Shown one piece after another: positions 45,477 to 53,560 of a stretch of DNA of 64,000 bases. Position 1 is the stretch's first letter. Every line of letters begins with the position of its first letter. The stretch is taken from assembly GCF_000526155.1 (NCBI RefSeq), contig NZ_JAFN01000001.1, forward strand, positions 2,195,014 through 2,259,013, in the 5' to 3' direction. The notes beneath the pieces are model-generated. The model ran no database searches, was not told where the DNA came from, and saw nothing but the letters and a program-made list of their open reading frames with translations. The DNA is from Deferrisoma camini S3R1. GTDB lineage: Bacteria; Desulfobacterota; Deferrisomatia; Deferrisomatales; Deferrisomataceae. A program made the translations under genes and the position numbers.

Positions 45477-47402
45477 TCAGCGTCGATCCTCCAATCGGGG
45501 CAGGTCGGCCTCGGCAGCCACCCGCTCCACGAACTCGTCCAGCGCCATGGTGGGCAACGGGTCCCCCGACCGGGGCCGGGGGCTGACCGTGCCGTCCGAA
45601 ACCTCGCGGTCGCCCAGGACCACCATGTACGGCACCTTCTGGACCTGGGCCTCGCGGATCTTGTAGCGGAGCGTCTCGTTGCGGGCGTCCACCTCCACCC
45701 GCACCCCCCGCGAACGCAAAAGCCCCTCCGCCTTCCGGGCGTAGGGGACGTGTCGGTCGGCAATGGGCAGGAGGACGACCTGAACCGGGGCCAGCCAGGT
45801 CGGAAACGCTCCGGCGAAATGCTCGATCAAAACCCCGATGAACCGCTCGATCGACCCCAGGATGACCCGGTGGAGCATCACCGGCCGGTGGCGTTCCCCG
45901 TCGGGCCCCACGTAGGTGAGATCAAAGCGCTCGGGAAGGGTAAAATCGGCCTGGATTGTAGCACACTGCCACTTTCTGTCAAGCGCGTCCCGCAGTTTCA
46001 CGTCGATCTTCGGGCCGTAGAACGCGCCCTCGCCCTCGCACACCCCGAACTCCATGCCCCGGCTGCGCAGGGCCTCCTCCAGGGCACGGGTGGCCCGCTC
46101 CCAGGCCTGGTCGTCGCCGATGGACTTCTCGGGCCGCGTGGAGAGCTCCACCTCGTACTCGAACCCAAAGAGCCCCATCACGTCCTGCACGAAGTCCAGG
46201 ATGCCCGAGATCTCGTCGAGCAGCTGGTCCGGGGTGCACAGGATGTGGGCGTCGTCTTGGGTGAACCCCCGCACCCGGGTCAGGCCGTGGAGCACCCCCG
46301 ACTTCTCGTGGCGGTGCACGGTGCCCAGCTCGAAGAACCGCAGGGGAAGCTCCCGGTACGAGCGCACCCGCGAGCGGTAGATGACCATGTGGGCCAGGCA
46401 GTTCATCGGCTTGATGCCGTAGGCTTGCCCCTCCACCTCGGTGAAGTACATGTTCTCGCGGTAGTTGTCGTAGTGGCCCGATCGCTCCCACAGCTCCCGG
46501 CGCAGGAGCTGGGGCCCGATCACGATCTGGTACCCCCGCCGCAGGTGCTCGCGGCGCTCGAAGTCCTCGAGCAGCGTGCGCACCAGCGCCCCCTTGGGGT
46601 GCCAGATCACCAGGCCGGGCCCCACCTCGTCCTCGATCGAGAACAGGTCGAGCTCCCGGCCGAGCTTGCGGTGGTCGCGCTTCTTGGCCTCCTCCAAAAG
46701 CCGCAGCCGCTCCTTGAGCTGCTCCTTGGTGGGGAACGCGGTGCCGTAGATGCGCTGGAGCATGGGGTTGCGCTCGTCGCCCCGCCAGTAGGCCCCGGCC
46801 ACGGACAGCAGCTTGAACACCTTGACCCGGCCGGTGCTCGGCACGTGGGGCCCCCGGCACAGGTCGGCGAACTCCCCCTGCTCGTACAGGGAGATGGTGT
46901 CCTCGTCGGGCAGGTCCTCGATCAGCTCCACCTTGTAGCTCTCGCCCCGCTCCCGGAAGAACCTTAGGGCCTCCTCCCGGGGCAGTTCCCGCCTCCGCAC
47001 CGGAAGGTCCTCTTTGACGATCCGGGCCATCTCGGCCTCGATGGCCTCCAGGTCGTCGGGCGTGAGGGGCCGGGGGGTGTCCAGGTCGTAGTAGAACCCG
47101 TCGGCCGTGGCCGGGCCGATGGCCAGCTTCACCTCGCCCAGCACCCGTTTGGCGGCCTGGGCCATCACGTGGGACGCGGAGTGGCGGAGCACGTCGAGCC
47201 CCTCGGGGGTGTCGCCGGTAAGGATCCGCAGCCGACAGTCGGCCTCCAGCGGCGCGGTCAGGTCCACCAGCCGGCCGTCCACCTCGGCCGCCACGGCCTC
47301 GCGGGCCAGGCGCTTGCCGATCGCCTCGGCCACCTGGAGCGGGCTGGCGCCCCGGGGGAGTTCCTTCACGCTTCCGTCGGGCAGGGTGACCCGGATCGTC
47401 AT
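45477..47402 (-). CDS. thrS: Threonine-tRNA ligase
   Basis: A 641-residue synthetase. A TGS domain (residues 1-60, [21 protein letters not shown]) is followed by the editing domain with its HSASHVMA metal-type motif and then a class II core. That core has [29 protein letters not shown], the zinc Cys ([10 protein letters not shown]), motif 2 [30 protein letters not shown] and motif 3, plus the anticodon domain. Start by homology and AAGGAG. It is the first gene of the translation operon. Confidence 0.97.
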   Translation of the reverse strand: MTIRVTLPDGSVKELPRGASPLQVAEAIGKRLAREAVAAEVDGRLVDLTAPLEADCRLRILTGDTPEGLDVLRHSASHVMAQAAKRVLGEVKLAIGPATADGFYYDLDTPRPLTPDDLEAIEAEMARIVKEDLPVRRRELPREEALRFFRERGESYKVELIEDLPDEDTISLYEQGEFADLCRGPHVPSTGRVKVFKLLSVAGAYWRGDERNPMLQRIYGTAFPTKEQLKERLRLLEEAKKRDHRKLGRELDLFSIEDEVGPGLVIWHPKGALVRTLLEDFERREHLRRGYQIVIGPQLLRRELWERSGHYDNYRENMYFTEVEGQAYGIKPMNCLAHMVIYRSRVRSYRELPLRFFELGTVHRHEKSGVLHGLTRVRGFTQDDAHILCTPDQLLDEISGILDFVQDVMGLFGFEYEVELSTRPEKSIGDDQAWERATRALEEALRSRGMEFGVCEGEGAFYGPKIDVKLRDALDRKWQCATIQADFTLPERFDLTYVGPDGERHRPVMLHRVILGSIERFIGVLIEHFAGAFPTWLAPVQVVLLPIADRHVPYARKAEGLLRSRGVRVEVDARNETLRYKIREAQVQKVPYMVVLGDREVSDGTVSPRPRSGDPLPTMALDEFVERVAAEADLPRLEDRR

Positions 47403-47460
47403 GAGACAACTCCTTGGAACTCGGCGGCGGGGCCGCTCTCGCCCCGGACACCGGCCGCCC

Positions 47461-47498
47461 AAAAGCAAAAAGGCACCGGTGGAGACCACGCGATGCCT
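47461..47498 (-). terminator. Intrinsic terminator between tRNA-Val and thrS (or thrS leader attenuator)
   Basis: On the minus strand a 12-bp stem with one bulge and a 3-nt loop is followed by TTTTTGCTTTT. It lies 20 nt downstream of tRNA-Val and about 60 nt upstream of thrS. It may simply end the tRNA transcript or act as a conditional terminator of thrS. Confidence 0.8.
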
Positions 47499-47517
47499 CT
47501 TGGGAACGAGCAAGAAG

Positions 47518-47592
47518 TGGTAGGCACGGGCGGGATTGAACCGCCGACCCCCTGCGTGTCGGGCAGGTGCTCTCCCACTGAGCTACGTGCCT
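47518..47592 (-). tRNA. tRNA-Val (anticodon GAC)
   Basis: 75 nt with encoded CCA. The acceptor AGGCACG pairs with CGTGCCT, discriminator A. D stem is GCTC/GAGC, the anticodon stem CCTGC/GCAGG encloses CCGACAC with anticodon GAC, and the T arm is GGCGG-TTCAATC-CCGCC. Confidence 0.95.
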
Positions 47593-47722
47593 ACAAGTGG
47601 GTCTCGCTCCGTCCGGGCCCGGGGCCCGAAGAACGCTCTCTATACCAGCGGGGCTCCCGGCGTGTCAATGGGGAAAAGCGGCGGCCGGGCATCGGCCGTC
47701 GGCTTTTGGTCGGCCCGGCTCC

Positions 47723-47752
47723 TTGACACTCCGCGGTCCGGGACCGTAGCCT
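47723..47752 (+). promoter_or_regulatory. Candidate sigma70 promoter of the tat genes
   Basis: TTGACA (47723-47728), 18-nt spacer, TAGCCT (47747-47752), 34 nt upstream of the tatB-like gene. Good -35 box, weak -10 box. Confidence 0.5.
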
Positions 47753-47786
47753 GACATACTTCCACTCGAAGAAGCCGAGGTGCCGG

Positions 47787-48101
47787 ATGTTTGGGATGGG
47801 AATGGGCGAGATCCTGCTGGTGCTGGGGATCGCCCTGATCGTGATCGGCCCGAAACGACTCCCCGACCTGGCCCGGGCCCTGGGCAGGGGGCTGGCCGAG
47901 TTCCGCCGGGCCACCGAGGACATCCAGCGCACCATCTACCAGGAGGTTCACAAGCCCCTGGACCCCCAGGAACTCTGGAAAGACCTGGAGAAGGCCCGGG
48001 CCCAGACCAAGCCCGGCCCGCCCCCGGACACCGACGCCGAACCCCGTGCGGAGCCGAGGGCCGACGATAAAGAGCCCCCGGGCCCCTCTTCCCCCGCGTA
48101 A
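47787..48101 (+). CDS. tatB: Twin-arginine translocase subunit, TatA/B family (TatB-like)
   Basis: A 104-residue single-span membrane protein. A hydrophobic helix ([15 protein letters not shown]) is followed by a hinge and the amphipathic helix [22 protein letters not shown], then a Pro/Asp-rich tail. Glu8 and the GPKRLP hinge resemble TatB, while overall shortness would also fit TatA, so the paralogue is not certain. Tat moves folded, cofactor-bearing proteins across the inner membrane. tatC follows 21 nt later. ATG at 47796 is another possible start. Confidence 0.88.
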   Translation: MFGMGMGEILLVLGIALIVIGPKRLPDLARALGRGLAEFRRATEDIQRTIYQEVHKPLDPQELWKDLEKARAQTKPGPPPDTDAEPRAEPRADDKEPPGPSSPA

Positions 48102-48122
48102 CCCGACACGGCCCAGACCCCC

Positions 48123-48941
48123 ATGACCGAAGCCTCTACCCCGCCGCCCCAGGACCCCGAGGAGCAGGAGAAGCTCCCGTTCACGGCCCACCTGGAGGAG
48201 CTGCGCCAGCGGTTGATCAAGTGCGCCGTAGCGGTGGTGGCGGGGTTTGCGGCGTGCTACGGGGTGAGCGACCGGCTGTTCACCTTTTTCGTGCAGCCCC
48301 TGGTCGCGGCTCTTCCCGAGGGGAGCACGCTGGCCATGATCCGGGTGCAGGAGGGCTTCCTCACCCACCTCAAGATCGGGTTCCTGGGCGGGATCCTGCT
48401 CGCCAGCCCCGTGATCCTGTACCAGGCGTGGAAGTTCGTGGCGCCGGGTCTCTACCCCCACGAGAAGCGCTATGTGTGGCCGTTCGTGGGCACGGCCACC
48501 CTGTTCTTCTTCGCGGGGGTGACCTTTGCGTTCACGGTGGTGTTCCCGTTCGGGTTCAAGTTCCTGCTGGGCTACGCGGCCGGCGGGCCGATCCAGGCAT
48601 CGATCTCGATCGACGCCTACGTGGGGTTCGCGATCAAGCTCCTGCTGGCGTTCGGGGTGGTGTTCGAGCTGCCGGTGATCGTGTTCTTCCTGGCCAAGAT
48701 GGGGCTGATCACCCACGCCACCCTGTCCCGAAACCGCGGGTACGCCGTGGTGATCATCTTCGTGGCCGCGGCCGTGCTCACCCCGCCCGACGTGGTGACC
48801 CAGCTGATGATGGCCGGGCCCCTGTGGATCCTCTACGAGATCAGCATCCTGGTGGCCCGCGTGTTCGGGCCCAAGCCCGACGAGGAGGGGGAGGAGGACG
48901 AACCCGAGGAGACCGCCGACGGCCCGGCCGCGGCCGGGTAG
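48123..48941 (+). CDS. tatC: Twin-arginine translocase subunit TatC
   Basis: A 272-residue, six-span membrane receptor for twin-arginine signal peptides. PFTAHLEELRQRLIKC with the conserved Glu (signal-peptide site), LASPVILYQAWKFVAPGLYPHEKRY and FGVVFELPVIVFFLAKMGL are TatC signatures. The C-terminal 30 residues are acidic. The last gene before a 261-nt stretch with no coding and a repeat element. Confidence 0.96.
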   Translation: MTEASTPPPQDPEEQEKLPFTAHLEELRQRLIKCAVAVVAGFAACYGVSDRLFTFFVQPLVAALPEGSTLAMIRVQEGFLTHLKIGFLGGILLASPVILYQAWKFVAPGLYPHEKRYVWPFVGTATLFFFAGVTFAFTVVFPFGFKFLLGYAAGGPIQASISIDAYVGFAIKLLLAFGVVFELPVIVFFLAKMGLITHATLSRNRGYAVVIIFVAAAVLTPPDVVTQLMMAGPLWILYEISILVARVFGPKPDEEGEEDEPEETADGPAAAG

Positions 48942-48975
48942 CGGGGAACTTCGGCGGAGCGCGTGGCGTGCGGGA

Positions 48976-49153
48976 CATGGGGCCTGCTTCCGGCCGCGCG
49001 CGAAGCCGGGCATCGAGATTCGCCGCGCAGGCACGGGACCGAAGATCTGGCTTCATGACAACTCGGTGGAATCCAAACCCTTTCGCGGTCCGAGCGCAGA
49101 GGCGCTGCGCGGCGAGCCAAGGGGCCGCACGCGGCTCTCCAGCAGGCCCCATG
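48976..49153. repeat. Putative foldable element with nested inverted repeats
   Basis: A perfect 13-bp outer inverted repeat (CATGGGGCCTGCT at 48976-48988, mirrored at 49141-49153) encloses a perfect 10-bp inner one (49021-49030 with 49105-49114). The first 28 nt recur with two mismatches at 12532-12559. No protein-like frame is seen. It may be a second small mobile or palindromic repeat family. Confidence 0.55.
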
Positions 49154-49202
49154 CCCCTCATGGATTGGCCGTGGCTCGGGAACCTCCCAGCCGCCTAGTT
49201 GC

Positions 49203-49439
49203 CTAGTGTTCCGTTTCGCAAAAACGTATGCGGATTGCTTCGGTGGGGCTGGGGGCTCCGACGAAGCGCGATGGCCGAGCAGCCTGGGCCGCCCGGCGCC
49301 AGGGGAGCGGCCGCGGCGCGTGCTCTCACGCGCCGCAGCGGACCGCGCCGAGGCGGCCCCTGCGAGGCCGTTCAGCGAAGGAGGGGCCCCCAGCCCCACC
49401 CCCAGGGAACAGCACGAAATTTCCGAAACGCGACACTAG
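49203..49439 (-). mobile_element. 237-bp MITE-like element, copy B
   Basis: It starts CTAGTGTTCCGTTTCG and ends in the inverse CGAAACGCGACACTAG (14 of 16 positions match as terminal inverted repeats). Same length as copy A and reverse-complementary to it. The terminal CTAG at 49436-49439 contains the LysR gene's TAG stop. A perfect inner hairpin and GC-rich centre are conserved. It encodes no transposase. Confidence 0.87.
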
Positions 49440-50314
49440 CCGCCGTCGCCGGAAAGCAGCTCGAGCAGGGCCCGGGCCGCTGGGCTGAGCACCCTTCGCG
49501 GATGCCACACGGCGTGGAACCGGCGTTCCACCGGCAGCACCCCTTCCACCGCCACGAACCGGACCTTTCCCGCCTCGGCCGCCTCGCGGGCGGCCCGCTC
49601 CGAAACGAAGCCCGCCCCCAGGCCGGCCTTGACGGCCTCGAGCACCGCGGCGGTGGACCCCAACTCGGCCACCACGCGCATCCGGCACCACCGCTCCCCC
49701 AGGGCCTCCTCCACGGTGGTGCGGGTCCCGGACCCCTCCTCCCGGACCACCAGGGGCAGACGCTCCAGGTCCGGCGGCTCCAGCCGATCCGCCACCTCCC
49801 ATCCGGCGGGCACCACGCACACGACCCGGTCCCGCCACAGGGGCCGGCACTCCAGGTCCGTGCCGGCCGGTCGTCCCACCACGCCGAGGCCCACCTCCCC
49901 GGACTCGACCCGGCGGAGCACCTCGCCCGTGTCCGCCACCCGCAGGACCACCCGCACCCGGGGGTGCTCGGCCTTGAACCGGGCGAGCACCGGGGGAAGG
50001 AGGTACTCCCCCGGAATGGTGCTCGCATGGATCTCCAGGGTCCCGTCCACCACGCCGCGGTACGCCGCGGCCTCCTCGAGCAGCCGGTCCCGGCCGGCCA
50101 GGACCTCGCGAGCCCGCACCAGGAACCGCCGGCCGGCCTCGGTGAGCTCCACGGCCCGGGGCAGTCGGTGGAACAGGGTCACCCCCAGTTCCTCCTCCAG
50201 CTCGCGGATCTGGCCGCTCACGGTGGGCTGGGTGAGGCACAGAACCTCGGCCGCCCGGGTGAAGCCGCCCTCCCCGGCCACGGCCACGAACGCCTCCAGG
50301 TGCCGGAAGGTCAT
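49436..50314 (-). CDS. LysR family transcriptional regulator
   Basis: A 292-residue regulator with an N-terminal helix-turn-helix (FRHLEAFVAVAGEGGFTRAAEVLCLTQPTVSGQIRELEEELGVTLF) and a LysR substrate-binding domain opening with GTLEIHASTIPGEYLLPPVLARF, similar to the CysL/CbbR-type subgroup. It starts within the DUF3786 stop (ATGA), so it is co-translated with the Fe-S gene, unusual for LysR genes, which are normally divergent from their targets. Its stop codon lies in the end of repeat copy B. Confidence 0.93.
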   Translation of the reverse strand: MTFRHLEAFVAVAGEGGFTRAAEVLCLTQPTVSGQIRELEEELGVTLFHRLPRAVELTEAGRRFLVRAREVLAGRDRLLEEAAAYRGVVDGTLEIHASTIPGEYLLPPVLARFKAEHPRVRVVLRVADTGEVLRRVESGEVGLGVVGRPAGTDLECRPLWRDRVVCVVPAGWEVADRLEPPDLERLPLVVREEGSGTRTTVEEALGERWCRMRVVAELGSTAAVLEAVKAGLGAGFVSERAAREAAEAGKVRFVAVEGVLPVERRFHAVWHPRRVLSPAARALLELLSGDGG

Positions 50315-51126
50315 GGGATCACCTCGGCCAGATCGCCTCCGCGCAGCTTCTGGGCCAGGGCCTCCGACAGGAACACGAGCCCTTCCTGGTCCAGGTACTC
50401 GAGCACCGACCGGTCCACCAGCAGGGAGGCCCGGGCCTCGAACTCCTCGTCCCGGTCCCAGAACAGGAGGAGCAGGGGGACCCGGGGCAACGCCCGGATC
50501 CGGAACGCCCACGGAGCCGACGGGTGGGGGATGCGCTCGCCCCCCATCCCCGCCACGGCCTCGGCCAACTGCGCTGCCCGGCCGGCGAAGGCATCGGCGA
50601 TGCGGCGGGCCGAGGCCTCGAACGACTTCGCCTTGCTCACCGTGTTCGGCAGCTCCCGGAAGGCCACCCAGTCTTCTTCCGGGGGCTGGCCCGACGCCCG
50701 GGTCACGTAGATCAGAAGGAGGATCTTCACCCATACCGTCGGCGCCTCCGCCGGGCAGGTCACGTCGTCCCTGAGGATTCGATGGGGCGTCCCCAGGAAC
50801 TCCACCGTCACCGATTCGGGCGGACCCGGGTCGTACGTGCCCCCGCAGCGCTCGGCCACTTGGGCGAGGGGCATCTCCGCGATCACGCCCCGGAGGTGCT
50901 CCAGGGTCTGCTCGCTCGAGTCCGGCTTTCGCCCCCCGCCCTCGTCCCGGTCGGCCTGGAGCCTGGCGGCGATCTCGCGGGCCTCGTTCCCCAGGTGGGG
51001 GCAGCGCTCCAGGGGGTAGGCTTCCAGATATACGGCGGTGGCGAACGCGAAACACCCCGCCTTGCCGCAGTCTCCGCAGTTGGTCCCGGGCAGATCCTTG
51101 AACAGATCGAGCACTTTGTACGACAT
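50311..51126 (-). CDS. DUF3786 protein with an N-terminal 4Fe-4S (CGDCGKAGC) motif
   Basis: A 271-residue protein. Near residue 16 is the four-cysteine pattern C-G-D-C-G-K-A-G-C, plus a further Cys in RCPHLGNEA; this matches the Fe-S domain of corrinoid/CO-dehydrogenase gamma-type proteins and RnfB-like proteins. The remainder matches DUF3786 (TVWVKILLLIYVTRASG, EDWVAFRELPNTVSKAKSFE, PLLLLFWDRDEEFEARASLLVD), common in anaerobes. It has no known activity; electron transfer or corrinoid association is a family-based guess. It overlaps the LysR gene by 4 nt. Confidence 0.88.
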   Translation of the reverse strand: MSYKVLDLFKDLPGTNCGDCGKAGCFAFATAVYLEAYPLERCPHLGNEAREIAARLQADRDEGGGRKPDSSEQTLEHLRGVIAEMPLAQVAERCGGTYDPGPPESVTVEFLGTPHRILRDDVTCPAEAPTVWVKILLLIYVTRASGQPPEEDWVAFRELPNTVSKAKSFEASARRIADAFAGRAAQLAEAVAGMGGERIPHPSAPWAFRIRALPRVPLLLLFWDRDEEFEARASLLVDRSVLEYLDQEGLVFLSEALAQKLRGGDLAEVIP

Positions 51127-51230
51127 GGAGCACCTCAGCAGAGCCGTGTGGATCGGAAAACGAGAACGAGTATATGGGAAATACCGATGGGACGGAAAGG
51201 GGGGATTCGGGCGTTAGTGATGTTGGGACG

Positions 51231-52538
51231 TTAGGACGTCAGGGCGCTGGGACGGGAGGTGCTCTTGGCTCGGATCCAGCCCCGTTCGGCCCACTCCCGC
51301 AGATCTTTGGCGAAAGCGATCTGGGCTCGCCAGTCCCCGTCCAGGGTGCCGGCCCGCTCGGCCCGTTTCAGAAACGCCCGGGTCTCCGGCTCCAGCGGCT
51401 CCGGGTCGGAGCCCCAGAGGGGGGTGCCGGGGAGGGGGTGGAAGTAGTGGGCGTGGATCCTGGCCCCGTGGTCCCGCTGGAGGAGTCGGGCCAGCTCCAC
51501 CGTGGCGGCCTGCTCCTCGGGGGTCTCGCCGGGGATCCCGAAGATCAGGTCCACGTGGGGCCTCAAGCCCCCCTTTCGGGCGTGGGCCGCGGCTTGAACC
51601 ACGTCGGCCACGGTGTGGCCGCGGCCCAGAAACCGGAGCACCCGGTCGCTCCCCGACTGCCCTCCGATCACCAGCGTCCGGTTGTGGCAGTGGGTCCGAA
51701 GCAGGGCCACCGCCTCCGGGGTCACCCGCTCGGGCCGCACCTCCGAGGGGAAGGCGCCGAGGACCGGCTCGACCCCCACGCCCCGGAGGGCGGAGAGCAG
51801 ATCGGCCACGGCCGCGAGGCTCCCCCCGTAGGCCAGGGCATCGGGGGTGACGAACCGGATCACCCGACGGCCCTCGGCCACCAGGGCCCGGGCCGCGGCC
51901 ACCACCGCGGGGAGACCGCGGTGCCGCACCCGCCGCCGGCCCACCGAGCAAAACCGGCACCCTCCCCGACACCCACGGGTGATCTCCACCGGTCCGGGCC
52001 GCCCCACCACCCGGGCCGGATAGGGGTCCAGGTCGGGCGGGCCGCCGTCCGGATCCCGGATCACGGACGGCCCGTCTCCCTCCTGCAGGAACGGCCCCAA
52101 GACCCGCTCGGCCTCTCCCACCACCACGTGGTCGAACCCCATGGCCAGCGTGCCCTCCGGGTCGGCCGTGGGGTGGGGCCCCCCGGCCAGCCACCGCACA
52201 CCCGGGAGCCGGGGCCGCAGGGCCGCGATCTCGGCCCGGACGACCGGGAGGTCGGGGGTCATGAACGAGTACAGCCCGAACGCCCGGCCGGATTGCCCGG
52301 CCAGCCGGACCACCTCGGCCTCGGATCGGGCCACGACCCAGGGAAGGCCCGTCTGCCGGATCAGGCCGGCCAGCACGTTGACCGAGTAGCGGTTCGTCGG
52401 GGTCTCGCGCAGGATGCAGATCGGGGCCCTTCTCACGGCCGGTCCCGCATTCGAGACGGTTCGGGACGGCTCCGAAGGTGTCGGATCCTTGCCCTTGGAG
52501 AGCAATCGAGTGCCCACATTGGGAACCCACTTTCTCAT
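51231..52538 (-). CDS. B12-binding domain/radical SAM protein
   Basis: 435 residues if the ATG at 52538 is used. An N-terminal cobalamin-binding-like half (CILRETPTNRYSVNVLAG, WLAGGPHPTADPEGTLAMGFDHVVVGEAE) precedes a radical SAM core with CRGGCRFCSVG (three Fe-S cysteines) and HVDLIFGIPGETPEEQ. This layout matches a B12/radical SAM family of anaerobes and methanogens with unassigned reactions. The start is unsure: conserved sequence begins about residue 37, and GTG at 52436 is possible. The ATG has GGAGGG, but 14 nt away. The stop codon is embedded in a short dispersed repeat. Confidence 0.85.
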   Translation of the reverse strand: MRKWVPNVGTRLLSKGKDPTPSEPSRTVSNAGPAVRRAPICILRETPTNRYSVNVLAGLIRQTGLPWVVARSEAEVVRLAGQSGRAFGLYSFMTPDLPVVRAEIAALRPRLPGVRWLAGGPHPTADPEGTLAMGFDHVVVGEAERVLGPFLQEGDGPSVIRDPDGGPPDLDPYPARVVGRPGPVEITRGCRGGCRFCSVGRRRVRHRGLPAVVAAARALVAEGRRVIRFVTPDALAYGGSLAAVADLLSALRGVGVEPVLGAFPSEVRPERVTPEAVALLRTHCHNRTLVIGGQSGSDRVLRFLGRGHTVADVVQAAAHARKGGLRPHVDLIFGIPGETPEEQAATVELARLLQRDHGARIHAHYFHPLPGTPLWGSDPEPLEPETRAFLKRAERAGTLDGDWRAQIAFAKDLREWAERGWIRAKSTSRPSALTS

Positions 52539-52624
52539 TTGGCTCGATCAAACCCTCCGGACCCCGGGCACGGAGCGTGCATAGAGGCCAGGGGCGAGCA
52601 CCCCCGTCCACAGGAGGACATCCC

Positions 52625-53026
52625 ATGTCCGCGATCCGCGCCGGACTGCCCGCCGAAAGCACGAGCCGGCTGCAAAGCGTGCTCCACGCCGCCCAGGCGG
52701 AAGGGGTGTGGAGCCAGCCCGTGGCCGTGCGAGACCTCCTCTCCGGCATCCAGACCGCGCTCCAGCGCACCATCGCCGAGAACGAGGCCGACCCGTGCCG
52801 AACCTGGGCCCTGCGAAGCCCGGTGTACTGGGATCATTTCGAGATGTACCTGAAGGAGACCCTGCTCGGCGCGTGCGCCGGGCTTCCGCCCGACCTGTCG
52901 GCCTCGGTGCGCCTCGCACTGGAGGAGACCCTCCGGCATCTGCGGGCCCGGCACATGGCCGCCTCAGCGCCGCAACAACAGCACGTCTACCCCGAACCCT
53001 GCCAGGAGCTCGGACAGGGCCATTAG
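52625..53026 (+). CDS. Hypothetical protein
   Basis: 133 residues, unrecognised. ATG follows a strong CAGGAGG site at proper spacing, and the composition is protein-like and helical: VLHAAQAEGVWSQPVAVRD, ETLLGACAG, ASVRLALEETLRHLRARHM. No signal peptide, membrane segment or cofactor motif. The 3' end overlaps the convergent Maf gene by 63 nt, which is unusual and lowers certainty about the end of this frame. Confidence 0.6.
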   Translation: MSAIRAGLPAESTSRLQSVLHAAQAEGVWSQPVAVRDLLSGIQTALQRTIAENEADPCRTWALRSPVYWDHFEMYLKETLLGACAGLPPDLSASVRLALEETLRHLRARHMAASAPQQQHVYPEPCQELGQGH

Positions 53027-53560
53027 GGGCAGCCCGATCAGGGCCGTGAAGTCCCGGCCCTCCGTCCGCTCCATGAGGGCGATGCCCAGGGACTCGATCT
53101 TGAACGATCCGGCCGATCCCAGGGGCCGGTCCAGGTCCACGTAGGCCTCGATCTCGGCCCGGGTGAGCCGCCGGAACGTCACGGAGAACGGCTCCACCCA
53201 CGCCGCCTCCCGCTGCCCCCACACCACGGCCACGCCGGTGTGGAACCGCACCGTCCGGCCGGCACACCGGGCGAGCTGCTCCACGGCCCGATGCCGGGTG
53301 CCCGGCTTTCCCAAGGCCTCGCCTTCGAGCTCCGCCACCTGATCCGACCCGACCACGATCCGGCCGGGATGTTGCCTCGCCACCGCCCGGGCCTTGCCCA
53401 GGGAGTGGGCCCGGGCCAGGTCGGACGGGGAGAGGCCCGCGAGGGGAGGCTCCTCATAGGCGGGGGCGGCGACCTCGAAGGGGATCCGCAGCCGGGCCAG
53501 AAGATCCCTGCGGTAGGGGCTGGTCGACGCCAGGATCAGGGGCAGGCCGGGGTGGCGCAT
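52964..53560 (-). CDS. Maf-like nucleotide pyrophosphatase (YceF subgroup)
   Basis: 198 residues. LILASTSPYRRDLLARLRIPFEV is the Maf opening (Ser/Arg phosphate contacts), GSDQVAELEGEALGKPG the metal/nucleotide site, and GSAGSFKIESLGIALMERTEGRDFTALIGLPLMAL matches YceF, the 7-methyl-GTP pyrophosphatase subgroup of house-cleaning enzymes, better than Maf/YhdE. The start overlaps the Dus gene by 25 nt. Confidence 0.92.
   Translation of the reverse strand: MRHPGLPLILASTSPYRRDLLARLRIPFEVAAPAYEEPPLAGLSPSDLARAHSLGKARAVARQHPGRIVVGSDQVAELEGEALGKPGTRHRAVEQLARCAGRTVRFHTGVAVVWGQREAAWVEPFSVTFRRLTRAEIEAYVDLDRPLGSAGSFKIESLGIALMERTEGRDFTALIGLPLMALSELLAGFGVDVLLLRR

Noticed and set aside
42789-46967. Very long plus-strand open frame (about 1390 codons) opposite pheT, pheS, rplT, rpmI, infC and thrS
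   Set aside because: It is antisense to six certain genes, and its translation is dominated by Gly, Leu, His, Gln and Val as expected of a shadow frame in high-GC DNA. No domain is recognisable.
47403-47517. T-box riboswitch upstream of thrS
   Set aside because: No T-box sequence, no specifier loop with a Thr codon in context, and T-boxes are rare outside Gram-positives. Only a simple terminator is visible.
47516-47595. tRNA-Val acceptor starting two bases earlier (GTAGGCA)
   Set aside because: That pairing would leave no discriminator base before CCA. The AGGCACG/CGTGCCT acceptor gives a complete 75-nt tRNA.
49203-49439. Integron attC site or REP/ERIC element as an explanation of the 237-bp copies
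   Set aside because: No attC core sites (GTTRRRY/RYYYAAC) or integrase, and the length and CTAG ends differ from REP/ERIC. A MITE-like origin fits better.
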